From assembly GCF_000739915.1 (NCBI RefSeq), contig NZ_BBJT01000009.1, forward strand, positions 177,303 to 241,302: DNA of 64,000 nt, given 5' to 3'. How positions within the stretch are numbered: the first letter of the stretch is position 1; each line of letters begins with the position of its first letter. Below, piece after piece: positions 43,860 through 54,000 of the stretch. Source of the DNA: Paenibacillus chitinolyticus NBRC 15660 (GTDB lineage Bacteria; Bacillota; Bacilli; Paenibacillales; NBRC-103111). Under the pieces are notes generated by a model. That model made no database searches. It worked only from the letters and a program-made list of their open reading frames with translations, and had not been told where the DNA came from. A program made the position numbers and the translations under genes.

Positions 43860-44474
43860 GTGGTGCTTGTCATCGAACGTCTTCCGAAACGCACTCGTCA
43901 GCAGCAACTGCTGCAGGCAATTGAAGATAATCCGTTTCTGACGGATGAAGAATTAATGCGCAAGTTTCAGGTTAGCATTCAAACCGTTCGACTGGACCGT
44001 CTCGAGCTGGGGATACCCGAGCTGCGCGAACGGATCAAGCATATGGCGGAGCGTTCCTACGACCAGGTGCGTTCCCTGCCCATTGATGAAGTGATCGGGG
44101 AAATCATCGATCTGCAGCTCGACAAGAGCGGCATTTCCATGTTTGAACTGACCGAAGATCATGTTTTTTCCCGTACGAAAATCGCGCGTGGGCATCATAT
44201 TTTCGCCCAGGCCAATTCGCTCGCCGTTGCGGTCATCAACGATCCGATCGCGCTTACCGCTTCGGCCGACATTCGATTTATCCGCTCTGCCATGCTTGGC
44301 GAGAAATGTATCGCGAAAGCGTACGTCAAGTCCCTGTCGAAGGGGAAAGCCAAAGTGGATGTGCAGACGTTTATCGGAGACGAGGTTGTTTTCGAAGGCA
44401 GCTTCGTCATCTTTCACTCCAAGAAAGAACAACTACGAACAGAAGGTGGGCAAGCCAATGCGGATCGCAATTGA
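43860..44474 (+). CDS. fapR: fatty acid biosynthesis transcriptional repressor FapR
   Basis: A repressor of about 204 residues with an N-terminal helix-turn-helix ([33 protein letters not shown]) and a hotdog-fold malonyl-CoA-binding domain ([27 protein letters not shown]). FapR represses fab and pls genes and is released by malonyl-CoA. The start is unclear: GTG 43860 or 43863 has no good ribosome binding site, while a strong AGGAGG sits at 43825-43830 without a standard in-frame start near it. The 3' end overlaps plsX by 17 bases. Confidence 0.93.
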   Translation: MVLVIERLPKRTRQQQLLQAIEDNPFLTDEELMRKFQVSIQTVRLDRLELGIPELRERIKHMAERSYDQVRSLPIDEVIGEIIDLQLDKSGISMFELTEDHVFSRTKIARGHHIFAQANSLAVAVINDPIALTASADIRFIRSAMLGEKCIAKAYVKSLSKGKAKVDVQTFIGDEVVFEGSFVIFHSKKEQLRTEGGQANADRN

Positions 44475-45447
44475 CGCAATGGGCGGCGACCACGCCCCGG
44501 CAATCGTCGTGGAAGGGGCTCTGGCGGCAGCCAAGGAATGGGCCGATGCCGAGCTTCTGCTCGTCGGCGATTCGGCGAAGATCGAGGCGCTGCTTACCGA
44601 GCGCCCCTCGAATCTTCGCGTTATCCACGCCTCCGAGATCATCGAAGCCGAAGACGAGCCCGTCCGGGCCGTTCGCCGCAAGAAAGACGCCTCGATGGTC
44701 GTCGCGGGCCGGTTGGTCAAGGAAGGCGAGGCCGACGCGATGATTTCGGCCGGCAACACCGGCGCCCTTATGACGACGGGGCTTCTCGTCGTCGGCCGGG
44801 TACCCGGCATCGAACGCCCGGCTCTCGCGCCGATGATCCCGACGCTGGACGGCAGAGGTGTTCTCGCGCTTGACCTGGGAGCGAACATGGACTCAAGTCC
44901 GGAAAATCTGCTCCAATACGCCATCATGGGCAGCATTTACAGAAGCAAGGTTCACGGCATGGACCGTCCGCGCGTAGGTCTGCTGAACATCGGCACGGAA
45001 GCGATGAAAGGGAATGAGCTGATGAAGGCGGCGTATCCGCTGCTGGAGCAAGCTCCCATACATTTCGTAGGCAACGTCGAGTCCCGAGACATTCTTCACG
45101 CTGAATACGACGTTATCGTGTGTGACGGATTTGCCGGCAACATTATGCTGAAAACGCTGGAGGGGACGGCCTTGGCCATTTTCTCCGCTTTGAAAACCGA
45201 ACTTACCCGTACGACGCTGACCAAACTGGCCGCGGCCGTGCTGAAACCGGGCTTGTCCGCTTTCAAGGAAATGTTCGATTACACGGAGCACGGAGCGGCT
45301 CCACTGCTCGGATTAACCGGGCTCGTGCTGAAAAGCCACGGCTCGTCCGACGCGAAGGCGATCAAGAACGCCGTGCGCCAGGCGAGAACGGCGCTGCAGA
45401 ACGACCTGGTCGGCGCAATCGCTACTGAAATCAAGAACGGGAAGTGA
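44458..45447 (+). CDS. plsX: phosphate acyltransferase PlsX
   Basis: PlsX converts acyl-ACP to acyl-phosphate, linking fatty acid synthesis to phospholipid synthesis. The protein is 329 residues, starting [14 protein letters not shown], with [10 protein letters not shown] and [10 protein letters not shown] motifs. ATG 44458 follows GAAGGTGGG and lies inside the fapR end, so the longer frame reaching 44161 is a shadow. fabH starts shortly after the stop. It also takes acyl groups that FakA/FakB would supply as acyl-phosphate. Confidence 0.96.
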   Translation: MRIAIDAMGGDHAPAIVVEGALAAAKEWADAELLLVGDSAKIEALLTERPSNLRVIHASEIIEAEDEPVRAVRRKKDASMVVAGRLVKEGEADAMISAGNTGALMTTGLLVVGRVPGIERPALAPMIPTLDGRGVLALDLGANMDSSPENLLQYAIMGSIYRSKVHGMDRPRVGLLNIGTEAMKGNELMKAAYPLLEQAPIHFVGNVESRDILHAEYDVIVCDGFAGNIMLKTLEGTALAIFSALKTELTRTTLTKLAAAVLKPGLSAFKEMFDYTEHGAAPLLGLTGLVLKSHGSSDAKAIKNAVRQARTALQNDLVGAIATEIKNGK

Positions 45448-45456
45448 GTGGTCCTA

Positions 45457-46443
45457 ATGAATGGCATTCCTGTAGGCATTCTGGGCACGGGTAAATATGT
45501 GCCTGATCGGGTTTTAACGAATCAGGAACTGGAATCTATGGTGGAGACGAACGATGAATGGATCGTGACGCGCACCGGAATCCGGGAACGGAGAATGGCG
45601 GCTCCCGAGCAGGCAACCTCCGATTTGGCGCTTGAGGCTTCACGCATTGCGCTTGAAAAGGCCGGAATTACGGCAGATCAGCTGGACCTGATCATTGTGG
45701 CTACCGTTACGCCGGATATGGCGTTCCCATCGGCTTCGTGCATTCTGCAGGAGAAGCTGGGCGCCAAGAACGCGGCGGCCTTCGATTTGGCCGCAGCCTG
45801 CGCCGGCTTTATTTACGGCTTGGCCAACGCGTCCAATTTTATCGCGAACGGTATTTACAAGTATGCGCTGGTCATAGGAGCGGATACCTTGTCGCGGATC
45901 ACGGATTACACGGACCGCAACACGTGCATTCTGTTCGGCGACGGAGCCGGCGCGGTCGTGATCGGCGCGGTGCCGGAAGGACGCGGCTTCAAGTCCTTTG
46001 AGCTCGGAGCGGACGGCTCTGGAGCGGAGCTTCTGAAAATCGCCGGCGGCGGTTCCCGCAACCCGGCGACTCCCGAAAGCATCGATCAGCGTCTTCATTA
46101 CATCTATATGGCCGGCAGCGAAGTGTTCAAATTCGCGGTCCGCATCATGGGATCGGCCGCGGAAGAAGCGCTCCGCAAAGCGGGACTTCATAAGAACGAT
46201 ATCGATCTTCTGATTCCGCACCAGGCGAACATCCGGATTATCCAATCCGCGCTCAACCGTCTGGAGCTGACCGAGGACAAATGCATGATCAACCTGGACC
46301 GCTACGGTAACATGTCGGCCGCTTCCATTCCGGTAGCGCTGGCGGAGGCTGCCGAGCAGGGCCGTCTTAAAGAAGGCGACACGACGGTGCTGGTCGGCTT
46401 TGGCGGCGGACTGACTTGGGGAGCGTCCGTTCTGGTCTGGTAA
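45457..46443 (+). CDS. fabH: 3-oxoacyl-ACP synthase III FabH
   Basis: FabH starts fatty acid elongation by condensing acyl-CoA with malonyl-ACP; in Bacillus relatives it prefers branched primers. The catalytic Cys115 lies in AAACAGF, with the His in HQANIR and the Asn in NMSAASIP. ATG 45457 gives MNGIPVGILGTGKYVPD as in homologues; GTG 45448 directly after the plsX stop is also in frame. In B. subtilis fabH lies elsewhere, so its place in this cluster is notable. Confidence 0.96.
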   Translation: MNGIPVGILGTGKYVPDRVLTNQELESMVETNDEWIVTRTGIRERRMAAPEQATSDLALEASRIALEKAGITADQLDLIIVATVTPDMAFPSASCILQEKLGAKNAAAFDLAAACAGFIYGLANASNFIANGIYKYALVIGADTLSRITDYTDRNTCILFGDGAGAVVIGAVPEGRGFKSFELGADGSGAELLKIAGGGSRNPATPESIDQRLHYIYMAGSEVFKFAVRIMGSAAEEALRKAGLHKNDIDLLIPHQANIRIIQSALNRLELTEDKCMINLDRYGNMSAASIPVALAEAAEQGRLKEGDTTVLVGFGGGLTWGASVLVW

Positions 46444-46469
46444 AACGAGGAAGGGGAATACTGACGTTT

Positions 46470-47396
46470 ATGGGCAAGATAGCTTTTGTATTTCCGGGAC
46501 AGGGAGCCCAGTCCGTCGGCATGGGGAAGGATGCTTATGCCGCTCATGAAGGGGCGAAGCGCGTCTTCGACGAGGCCGACAAGGCGCTGGGATACTCCTT
46601 ATCCTCTCTCATATTCGAGGGACCCGAGGATGAACTGAAAATCACGTATCATACACAACCCGCTCTGCTTACCGCGAGTGTGGCTTATCTGGAAGTGTTC
46701 CGCCAAAAAGGCATTGTGCCGGACTTTACGGCCGGTCACAGCCTGGGCGAGTACTCCGCGCTGGTTGCCTCCGGGGTGCTTGGTTTCGAGGATGCCGTGC
46801 GCACCGTGCGAGCGCGCGGCGAGTTTATGGAGCAGGCGGTACCGGGCGGACTCGGCGCGATGGCTGCCGTACTGGGAGCCGAGCGCGGGGCGCTGGACGA
46901 GCTTTGCCGCTCCGTCAGCGCCGAGACCGGCGCAGTTGAGCTGGCCAATATCAACTGCCCGGGCCAAATCGTCGTTTCCGGCACCCGCGAAGGTGTGCAG
47001 GCGGTCGTGGACCGCGCCAAAGAAATCGACGCGAAACGGGCGATTCCGCTCGAAGTGAGCGGACCGTTTCACTCCTCGCTGATGAAATCGGCTTCGGAGA
47101 AGCTGGCGGACGTGCTTGCGGGCCTCAGCCTGCAGGAAGCGGCCGTGCCCGTCGTGGCTAACGTGACGGCGCGTCCGGTCACTTCGCCGGATGAGATCAA
47201 GGACCTTCTGGTCCGCCAGGTGTATTCTCCGGTGCTGTGGGAAGACACCGTCGCGTGGCTGATCGAGCAGGGTGTGGACACCTTCGTCGAGATCGGCTCG
47301 GGGACGGTGCTTGCCGGCCTGATCAAGAAAGTCAGCCGGAGCGTGAAAGTCGTTTCCGTCAACAGCCTGGAAGCGGCGCTTCAGGCCGAGATTTAA
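46470..47396 (+). CDS. fabD: malonyl-CoA:ACP transacylase FabD
   Basis: FabD moves malonyl groups from CoA to ACP. The start [19 protein letters not shown] and the active-site GHSLGEYSA with Ser91 are present, with a later His in [10 protein letters not shown]. The length of 308 residues is normal. ATG 46470 fits homologues; GGAAGGGG at 46450-46457 is 12 bases upstream, slightly far. fabG follows. Confidence 0.96.
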   Translation: MGKIAFVFPGQGAQSVGMGKDAYAAHEGAKRVFDEADKALGYSLSSLIFEGPEDELKITYHTQPALLTASVAYLEVFRQKGIVPDFTAGHSLGEYSALVASGVLGFEDAVRTVRARGEFMEQAVPGGLGAMAAVLGAERGALDELCRSVSAETGAVELANINCPGQIVVSGTREGVQAVVDRAKEIDAKRAIPLEVSGPFHSSLMKSASEKLADVLAGLSLQEAAVPVVANVTARPVTSPDEIKDLLVRQVYSPVLWEDTVAWLIEQGVDTFVEIGSGTVLAGLIKKVSRSVKVVSVNSLEAALQAEI

Positions 47397-47434
47397 GCGT
47401 CACACAAATTCATGATGTAGTGGGAGGACAAGCC

Positions 47435-48175
47435 ATGCTGAGTGGTAAAGCGGCGCTCGTTACCGGAGCTTCCCGCGGAATCGGCCGTGCGATTGCCCTG
47501 GAACTTGCCGCAAGCGGGGCCGATGTGGCAGTCAACTATGCAGGCAGCGAGCAAGCTGCGGAAGAAGTCGTTAAAGAGATCGAGGCGATGGGAAGACGCG
47601 CGGTTAAGCTGCGCGGTGATGTTAGCAATTCCCAGGAAGCCGAAGATCTTGTCAAACAGACGATTGAAGCCTTGGGCAGTCTGGACATACTGGTGAATAA
47701 TGCCGGAATTACCCGGGATAATCTCATTATGCGGATGAAAGAGGAAGACTTTGACATCGTCATCGCGACCAATCTCAAAGGCGTTTTCAACTGCACCAAA
47801 GCGGCGACCCGTCCCATGATGAAACAGCGTTCGGGCCGCATTATCAATATCTCGTCCGTCGTGGGCGTGCTCGGCAACCCCGGGCAGGCCAATTACGTGG
47901 CGGCGAAAGCGGGCGTTATCGGTCTCACGAAGGCGTCCGCCAAGGAACTTGCGTCCCGCGGGATTACCGTCAATGCGGTAGCGCCGGGCTTCATCTCCAC
48001 CGATATGACCGACAAGCTGCCGGAAGAGCAGAAGGCATCCCTTCTGCAGCAAATTCCGCTCGGCAAGCTCGGCAAGCCTGAGGATATCGCGAAAATCGTC
48101 CGTTTCCTAGCTTCGGACGAAGGTTCCTACATGACCGGCCAGACGCTTCACGTCGACGGCGGCATGTACATGTAA
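47435..48175 (+). CDS. fabG: 3-oxoacyl-ACP reductase FabG
   Basis: FabG is the NADPH-dependent reductase of the elongation cycle. The short-chain dehydrogenase signatures are all present: nucleotide-binding [13 protein letters not shown], catalytic Ser in NISSVVG, and Tyr154/Lys158 in NYVAAK. GGAGG (47423-47427) supports ATG 47435; the longer frame from 47237 overlaps fabD and is rejected. The length of 246 residues is typical. Confidence 0.97.
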   Translation: MLSGKAALVTGASRGIGRAIALELAASGADVAVNYAGSEQAAEEVVKEIEAMGRRAVKLRGDVSNSQEAEDLVKQTIEALGSLDILVNNAGITRDNLIMRMKEEDFDIVIATNLKGVFNCTKAATRPMMKQRSGRIINISSVVGVLGNPGQANYVAAKAGVIGLTKASAKELASRGITVNAVAPGFISTDMTDKLPEEQKASLLQQIPLGKLGKPEDIAKIVRFLASDEGSYMTGQTLHVDGGMYM

Positions 48176-48278
48176 GACGCCCTACGGGGCCTGTGCCGCA
48201 GTCGGCGGTTGTCCCGCTTAGACAAGTATGGCATTTTGATTCGTATTCTCGTATAATACCAAGGAGGAGGTGAGCCGG

Positions 48279-48512
48279 ATGTCCGACGTACTAGATCGCG
48301 TAAAGAAAATTATCATCGACCGTTTAGGGGTAGAAGAGTCTGAAGTTACCCTTGAAGCGTCTTTCAAAGAAGATTTAGGTGCTGATTCTCTCGATGTTGT
48401 AGAATTGGTTATGGAACTTGAAGATGAATTTGATCTGGAGATTTCCGACGAAGATGCTGAGAAGATTACGACTGTGGGAGAAGTAGTGAATTACATAAAA
48501 TCTCATACGTAA
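48279..48512 (+). CDS. acpP: acyl carrier protein
   Basis: A 77-residue acidic four-helix protein. Ser37 in the [10 protein letters not shown] motif carries the phosphopantetheine arm made through the CoA pathway. AAGGAGGAGG (48261-48270) strongly supports ATG 48279. It lies between fabG and fabF. Confidence 0.97.
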   Translation: MSDVLDRVKKIIIDRLGVEESEVTLEASFKEDLGADSLDVVELVMELEDEFDLEISDEDAEKITTVGEVVNYIKSHT

Positions 48513-48521
48513 AAATCTTTG

Positions 48522-48565
48522 GAGTCCCGTTCTAAAAAGAGTCCCGTTCTCATAAAGGCGGGACT
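48522..48565 (+). other. direct repeat with alternative hairpins between acpP and fabF
   Basis: GAGTCCCGTTCT occurs twice (48522-48533 and 48539-48550). Either copy can pair its AGTCCCG with CGGGACT at 48559-48565. No T-run follows, so this is probably an RNA stability or attenuation element, not a strong terminator. Confidence 0.5.
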
Positions 48566-48628
48566 TCTCCTCATTTTCTGAACGTAGAAAAAGCGAGAGA
48601 AAACACCCTTAATTCAGAGGTGGTACAC

Positions 48629-49864
48629 GTGAATAGAGTTGTTATTACAGGACTTGGAGTTATGAGCTCCCTGGGTCAAGAAGTGAATACTTTCTGGGGC
48701 AATCTGCTTGCGGGTAAATCCGGTGTCAGCGCTATCGAAAGCTTCGACGTAAGCGAGTATCCGACGCGCATCGCCGCATCCGTCAAAGATTTCAACCCCG
48801 AAGATTATATAGATAAACGTGAAGCAAGAAAAATGGACCGCTTCGTTCAGTTTGCGGTTGCGGCCAGCATCAACGCCTTGAAGAGCTCCGGCTTGAACAT
48901 ACAGGAAGATACGGATCCCGAGCGGGTCGGCGTTTATGTCGGTTCCGGAATCGGCGGCCTGTCGACTTGGGAAGAACAGCATAAGATTCTGCTTGAAAAA
49001 GGACCGAAGAGGGTCAGCCCGTTCTTCATTCCGATGATGATCGCGAATATGGCTTCAGGCCAAATCTCGATGATTACCGGAGCGAAGGGTCCGAACAGCA
49101 CGGCGGTTACCGCTTGCGCGACCGGAACGCACTCCATCGGAGATTCGTTCAAACTCATTCAGCGCGGAGACGCCGATGTGATGATCTGCGGCGGAGCCGA
49201 AGCGACCATCAGCCCGACGGGCGTGGCCGGTTTCTGCGCGCTCCGTGCGATGTCCACCCGCAACGACGAGCCTGAGAAGGCGAGCCGTCCTTTCGACACG
49301 GGCCGTGACGGCTTCGTGATGGGCGAGGGTGCGGGTGTCCTCGTGCTGGAGTCGCTTGAGCACGCACAGAAGCGCGGTGCCCACATCTACGCCGAAGTCA
49401 TCGGCTACGGAATGAGCGGCGACGCGCATCATATGACGGAGCCCGATCCGGACGGAGCGGCCCGCTGCATGATCAAAGCGATCAAGGACGCAGGCATCGC
49501 GCCGGAAGACATCGACTACATCAATGCGCACGGTACGAGTACGCCGGTCGGGGACAAGTCCGAAACGTCTGCCATCAAGAAAGCGCTGGGCGAGCATGCT
49601 TACAAAGTCGCTGTCAGCTCGACGAAATCCATGACCGGTCATCTTCTGGGTGCGGCCGGCGGCGTTGAAGCCGTTATTTGCGGGCTTACGCTCGAAAACG
49701 GTATCATTCCGCCGACGATTAACCTGGACGACCAGGATCCGGAATGCGACCTGGATTACGTGCCGAACGTTCCCCGCAATAGCGACGTTCAGGTGGCCAT
49801 GTCCAACTCCTTCGGGTTCGGCGGACATAACGCAACGATTATTTTGAAAAAATATCAAGCCTAA
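48629..49864 (+). CDS. fabF: 3-oxoacyl-ACP synthase II FabF
   Basis: FabF condenses acyl-ACP with malonyl-ACP in the elongation cycle. Catalytic Cys163 lies in TACATGTHS and the His residues in [11 protein letters not shown] and [20 protein letters not shown] (48616-48623) fits GTG 48629; the longer GTG at 48620 overlaps that site. The length of 411 residues is typical. It ends the fatty acid cluster and is 21 bases before rnc. Confidence 0.97.
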   Translation: MNRVVITGLGVMSSLGQEVNTFWGNLLAGKSGVSAIESFDVSEYPTRIAASVKDFNPEDYIDKREARKMDRFVQFAVAASINALKSSGLNIQEDTDPERVGVYVGSGIGGLSTWEEQHKILLEKGPKRVSPFFIPMMIANMASGQISMITGAKGPNSTAVTACATGTHSIGDSFKLIQRGDADVMICGGAEATISPTGVAGFCALRAMSTRNDEPEKASRPFDTGRDGFVMGEGAGVLVLESLEHAQKRGAHIYAEVIGYGMSGDAHHMTEPDPDGAARCMIKAIKDAGIAPEDIDYINAHGTSTPVGDKSETSAIKKALGEHAYKVAVSSTKSMTGHLLGAAGGVEAVICGLTLENGIIPPTINLDDQDPECDLDYVPNVPRNSDVQVAMSNSFGFGGHNATIILKKYQA

Positions 49865-49885
49865 CAACCGGCCGGTGGTGAGAAC

Positions 49886-50587
49886 ATGAACCGAGACGTC
49901 AATCAGCTTCTAGCCGACATGGAGATCCGCTTTCAAGACCTCGATTTGCTTAGGCAGGCTTTTACGCACTCTTCCTATGTGAATGAACACCGGATGGCGA
50001 ATTATCAGGACAATGAGCGTCTTGAGTTTTTGGGTGATGCCGTTTTGGAACTAACGGTGTCGGAATACTTGTATTTCAAGTATCCGCACCGCACAGAGGG
50101 AGAGCTGACGAAGCTTCGGGCGTCGATCGTTTGTGAACCTTCGTTAGTGAACTTTGCGGAGAAGCTCAATTTCGGGAGTTACGTACAGCTCGGCAAAGGC
50201 GAGGAGATGACGGGAGGCCGTTCGCGTCCCGCGCTTCTTGCCGATGTTTTCGAGTCTTTTATCGGAGCGCTGTACCTGGACCAGGGGCTTGAAGCGGTTA
50301 AGCTCTTTTTGGAGCAGCATGTGTTTCCCTATGTATCGGCGGAGGGCAAGCTGCTCGTGATCGATTACAAGACGCAGCTGCAGGAGCACACCCAGCACCA
50401 CAATATGGGAGCGCTCGAATACCGTATCGTGGAAGAGCGGGGTCCGGCTCACGAGAGAGAGTTTGTGGCTGAGGTCTACATGGATGCCAAACAGCTCGGC
50501 AAAGGGGCCGGACGTTCCAAGAAAGAAGCGGAACAGCAGGCGGCTTCCCAGGCATTGACGAAGCTGAATGTGCCCATGGAGCGTTAG
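49886..50587 (+). CDS. rnc: ribonuclease III
   Basis: RNase III cuts double-stranded RNA in rRNA maturation and mRNA decay. The catalytic domain has the signature [13 protein letters not shown] and the second metal site [17 protein letters not shown]; a C-terminal double-stranded RNA-binding domain ends [18 protein letters not shown]. The length of 233 residues is normal. A terminator and a long structured gap separate it from smc. Confidence 0.97.
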   Translation: MNRDVNQLLADMEIRFQDLDLLRQAFTHSSYVNEHRMANYQDNERLEFLGDAVLELTVSEYLYFKYPHRTEGELTKLRASIVCEPSLVNFAEKLNFGSYVQLGKGEEMTGGRSRPALLADVFESFIGALYLDQGLEAVKLFLEQHVFPYVSAEGKLLVIDYKTQLQEHTQHHNMGALEYRIVEERGPAHEREFVAEVYMDAKQLGKGAGRSKKEAEQQAASQALTKLNVPMER

Positions 50588-50652
50588 AAGCGCAGCAAGA
50601 AGGCTGACGCGGCGGAGTATCGTCTCCGAGCGCGCCGTCCTATAAAGAAGAG

Positions 50653-50680
50653 AAAGAGCAGCCCAGGAGCTGCTCTTTTC
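50653..50680 (+). terminator. intrinsic terminator after rnc
   Basis: AAAGAGCAGC (50653-50662) pairs perfectly with GCTGCTCTTT (50669-50678) around a six-base loop, followed by a T-rich tract. Confidence 0.85.
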
Positions 50681-50708
50681 TTTTGCGCTCTATTTTGAAC
50701 GCGGGATA

Positions 50709-50717
50709 TGGTACAAT
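50709..50717 (+). promoter_or_regulatory. candidate extended -10 promoter ahead of the smc leader
   Basis: TG (50709-50710) precedes TACAAT (50712-50717). The -35 is poor. Transcription would start close to 50724, at the first helix of the structured element. Confidence 0.5.
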
Positions 50718-50720
50718 AGA

Positions 50721-50889
50721 GGCTGGGTTAGCGCCGGGCCGCAGTCTTTTATGGGGATAAATTCCACGGTTTGAAAAATAATTGAAGAGAGACCGGGTAG
50801 TCTGTCAGAGGGGTTGTTAACGCCTGACGACTCCAAGGCACCCTGTCTGACCGTAAGCCTAGGCAGTCAGGAGAGCTGTGAACGCAGCC
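50721..50889 (+). ncRNA. candidate structured RNA upstream of smc
   Basis: The ends pair: GGCTG-G-GTT (50721-50729) with AAC-G-CAGCC (50881-50889). Inside, nested helices GGGT/ACCC (50795-50798 with 50840-50843), AGT/ACT, GTCAG/CTGAC (50804-50808 with 50824-50828) and GTT/AAC form one arm. A second arm is CTGAC (50847-50851) with GTCAG (50866-50870). The two GTCAG/CTGAC pairs could swap partners. It follows the rnc terminator and a promoter-like -10. No known RNA family was recognised; it could be a riboswitch-like leader or a small RNA. Confidence 0.5.
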
Positions 50890-50894
50890 CGCCC

Positions 50895-51045
50895 ATTCTT
50901 ACGAAGCGGCTTTTCTTGCGAAAAAGCCGGCGTCGCTTATAAAGTAACTTTGCTGCACGCAAAGTTAAGCAGTCCTTACGAATTAAACTTTTCTTGCGAA
51001 AAGTTTTGTAACGCTTACGAAGTAACTTTGCTATCGCAAAGTTTT
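50895..51045 (+). repeat. array of four regularly spaced hairpins before smc
   Basis: Four stem-loops start at 50908, 50946, 50985 and 51024, a period of 38-39 bases. Stems are GGCTTTT/AAAAGCC, AACTTTGC/GCAAAGTT, AAACTTTTC/GAAAAGTTT and AACTTTGC/GCAAAGTT. Spacers share CTTACGAA or CTTATAAA. Stem changes are compensatory between units. The last unit ends three bases before the smc ribosome binding site GAGGTG (51046-51051). Confidence 0.8.
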
Positions 51046-51061
51046 GAGGTGAAAAGAATCT

Positions 51062-54000
51062 ATGTTTTTGAAGCGGATTGAATTATCCGGATTTAAGTCG
51101 TTCGCGGACCGCACGGAGCTGGAGTTCGTCAAAGGAATCACGGCTGTGGTCGGTCCGAACGGCAGCGGGAAGAGCAACATTTCAGACGGCATCCGCTGGG
51201 TGCTGGGGGAAACGAGCGCGAAGAGTTTGCGCGGCGGCAAGATGGAAGATGTGATTTTTGCCGGCAGCGACGCGCGCAGAGCCGTTAATTACGGTGAAGT
51301 ATCGCTCACGCTCGACAATACGTCCCAGTCGCTGCCTCTCGATTACAACGAGGTGACGGTCAGCCGGCGTGTGCACCGGAGCGGAGACAGCGAGTATTTT
51401 ATAAACAAGCAGTCCTGCAGGCTGAAAGACATTACCGAACTGTTTATGGATACGGGAATCGGCAAAGAGGCGTATTCGATTATCGGCCAAGGCCGGATCG
51501 AAGAAATTTTGAGCAATAAATCGGAAGAGCGCCGCAGTATTTTTGAGGAAGCATCCGGAATCGTCAAATATAAATCGCGCAAGAAGGAGTCGGAGAAGAA
51601 GCTTCAGGAAACCGAACAGAATCTTCTGCGCATTCATGACCTCGTTACGGAGCTGGAAGATCAGATCAATCCCTTGCGGGAGCAGGCCGAGAAAGCGATC
51701 CGCTACAAAGAGCTGAAGGAAGAACTGAAGCACAGCGAAATCGCCGTATACGTTCACCAGATCGATCAGATCTATGTCTCCTGGTCGGAGACAAACGAGA
51801 AGCTTACCGCTTTGAAAAAGGAGCAGCTCAGCTTATCCACGTTTGTCAGTCAGCACGATGCCCAATTGGAGAAACACCGCTGGGAAACGAAACGGCTGGA
51901 GGAAGAACTGGAGAAGCTTCAGGAAACCCTGCTGCAAATCTCCGAGGATTTCGAAAAATGCGAAGGCCACGGCGAGGTGCTCAAGGAACGGAAGAAAAAT
52001 TTCGCTTCCAACGAACAGCAGCTGGAGCAGACCCTCGTTTTTCAGGAAACGAGATTTTCGGAGAAAGAAACGGAGCTGGCCGGGCACCGTGAGAAAATCG
52101 TACATATCGGCGCGCAGCTGTTCGAGTATCAAGCCAAGCTGTCCGAAGAGGAGAATCGTCTCCAGGGGGTAAGCGGCGGCTTGAATTCGGGCGTGGAGGA
52201 TCAACTGAAATCCGAGCTCCTCGATAAAATGAATGCGATGGCGCAGTGCCGCAACGAGATCCGTTATGCGGAGCAGCAGCTCGAATCGTTGGCGCGGCGG
52301 CTTCAAAAGCTGGAAGAAGAGGGGCAGAAGAGGACCGCTCTGCAGTCCGATATCGCGGCCCGCAAGAAGCAGCTTGAAACAAAACTGGAGCAGACCCGTA
52401 AAGAAGTCGAGAAGATCCGCTCCGCTTATCTCGATTTGAGCGAAAGTCTCAAGAAGAAGCAGACTCTGCTGGAAGAATCGTCCGGCATGCTGCGCAAATG
52501 GGAGCAGCGGATCGACGCGCTCACATCCAGGCGCGACACGATGAAGGAAATGCAGAACGATTACGACGGCTTTATGCACGGGGTTAAGGAAGTGTTAAAA
52601 GCAAAGAACCGTCCCGACGGGCTCAAAGGGATCCACGGGGCCGTCGCGGAGCTTGTCAGCGTGCCGGCGGAAATCGAGCTGGCCGTGGAAACGGCTCTCG
52701 GCGGAGCCTTGCAGAATATCGTCGTGGCGACGGAAGCTTACGGCCGCGAAGCGATTGCCTTCCTGAAGCGCAGGCAGATGGGGCGCGCGACATTTCTGCC
52801 CATGGATGTCATCCGGGGACGTTCGATCGGTGAAAGTGAGCGAGGTGCGCTGACCTCTTCGAACGGGTTCGTCGGCATCGGGGTTGACTTGATTAAATTC
52901 GATGCGCAGTATCACAATATTTTTTCCAGTTTACTGGGTACGGTTATTATTGCGGAAACGCTGGAAGATGCAAACCGGATTGCGGCCAAAGCCCACTACC
53001 GGTATCGTGTCGTTACGCTTGAAGGAGACATCGTTAATCCGGGCGGTTCCATGACGGGCGGCAGCCTGCAGAAAAAAAGCTCCAACCTGCTCGGCCGCCA
53101 GCGGCAGATCGAGGAGCTTGACGGCGAAATCGAAGCTTCGGAGACGCAGCTTCAGCAGCTCAAGACAAGGGCTTCCCAGGCCCGCAAGGAGATTGTCGAC
53201 GACAACGCGAATTTGGAAGAGCTGCGAGGACGGGGTGAGCAGAAGCGGATCGAAGAACAGCAAATCCGCGCGGATCTGGCTCCGCTTGAAGCGGAAGTGC
53301 GCCGCATGGAGGAGCAGCTGACTCTGGAGCGCGATGACCGTTCGACGCTGCTTGAGGAACGCGGTCAGCAGGAGCGCAGCATTGAAGAAAACCGCAGGCA
53401 GCTCGAAGAGCTGCAGCAGGAAGAGGAAGCGCTCCAGCAGGCCATCCGGGACGCGGAGTCTTCGCGCAAAGCGAACGAATCGGCGAAGGAGGAACTGCAG
53501 AACCAGTTGACGGATCTCAAGGTTCGCGTTGCTTCCGCTTCGCAGGAGAAGCAGTCGCTTCAAGATCAGCAGCGGAGGCTCCAGCAGGATCTCGCGGAAG
53601 CGAAGCAGGAGCTGGAGATGAACCGCCGCCAGCTGTGGCAGCTTCGCGCGGAGATGGAATTCCATGCGGAAGAAAGCGTCAAGCAGGTGGAACTGCTCAA
53701 TACGCTGAAACTCCGCAAGCAGAAATGCATGGAAGACATCGAGTTCAAACGTTCCGAACGCGCGGGATGGGTGGACAAGCTCCAGCAGGCCGAGAACGAA
53801 ACCCGCGAACAGCGTACGCAGCTCAAGCAGGTGGAGGAGCAGTGCTTGCAGCACGAGGTGCGTGTGAACCGGCTGGATGTGGAGCTGGAGAACCTGCTCA
53901 AAAAGCTCGGCGAAGAGTACGAGATGAGCTATGAGCTTGCCAAAGAGCGCTACCCGGTGCCCGAGGATATCACGGGAGCACAGAACAAGGTACGCGATCT

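Noticed and set aside
48252..48257. TATAAT before acpP as a promoter
   Set aside because: The start site would fall inside the acpP ribosome binding site (48261-48270), and no -35 is at the right distance.
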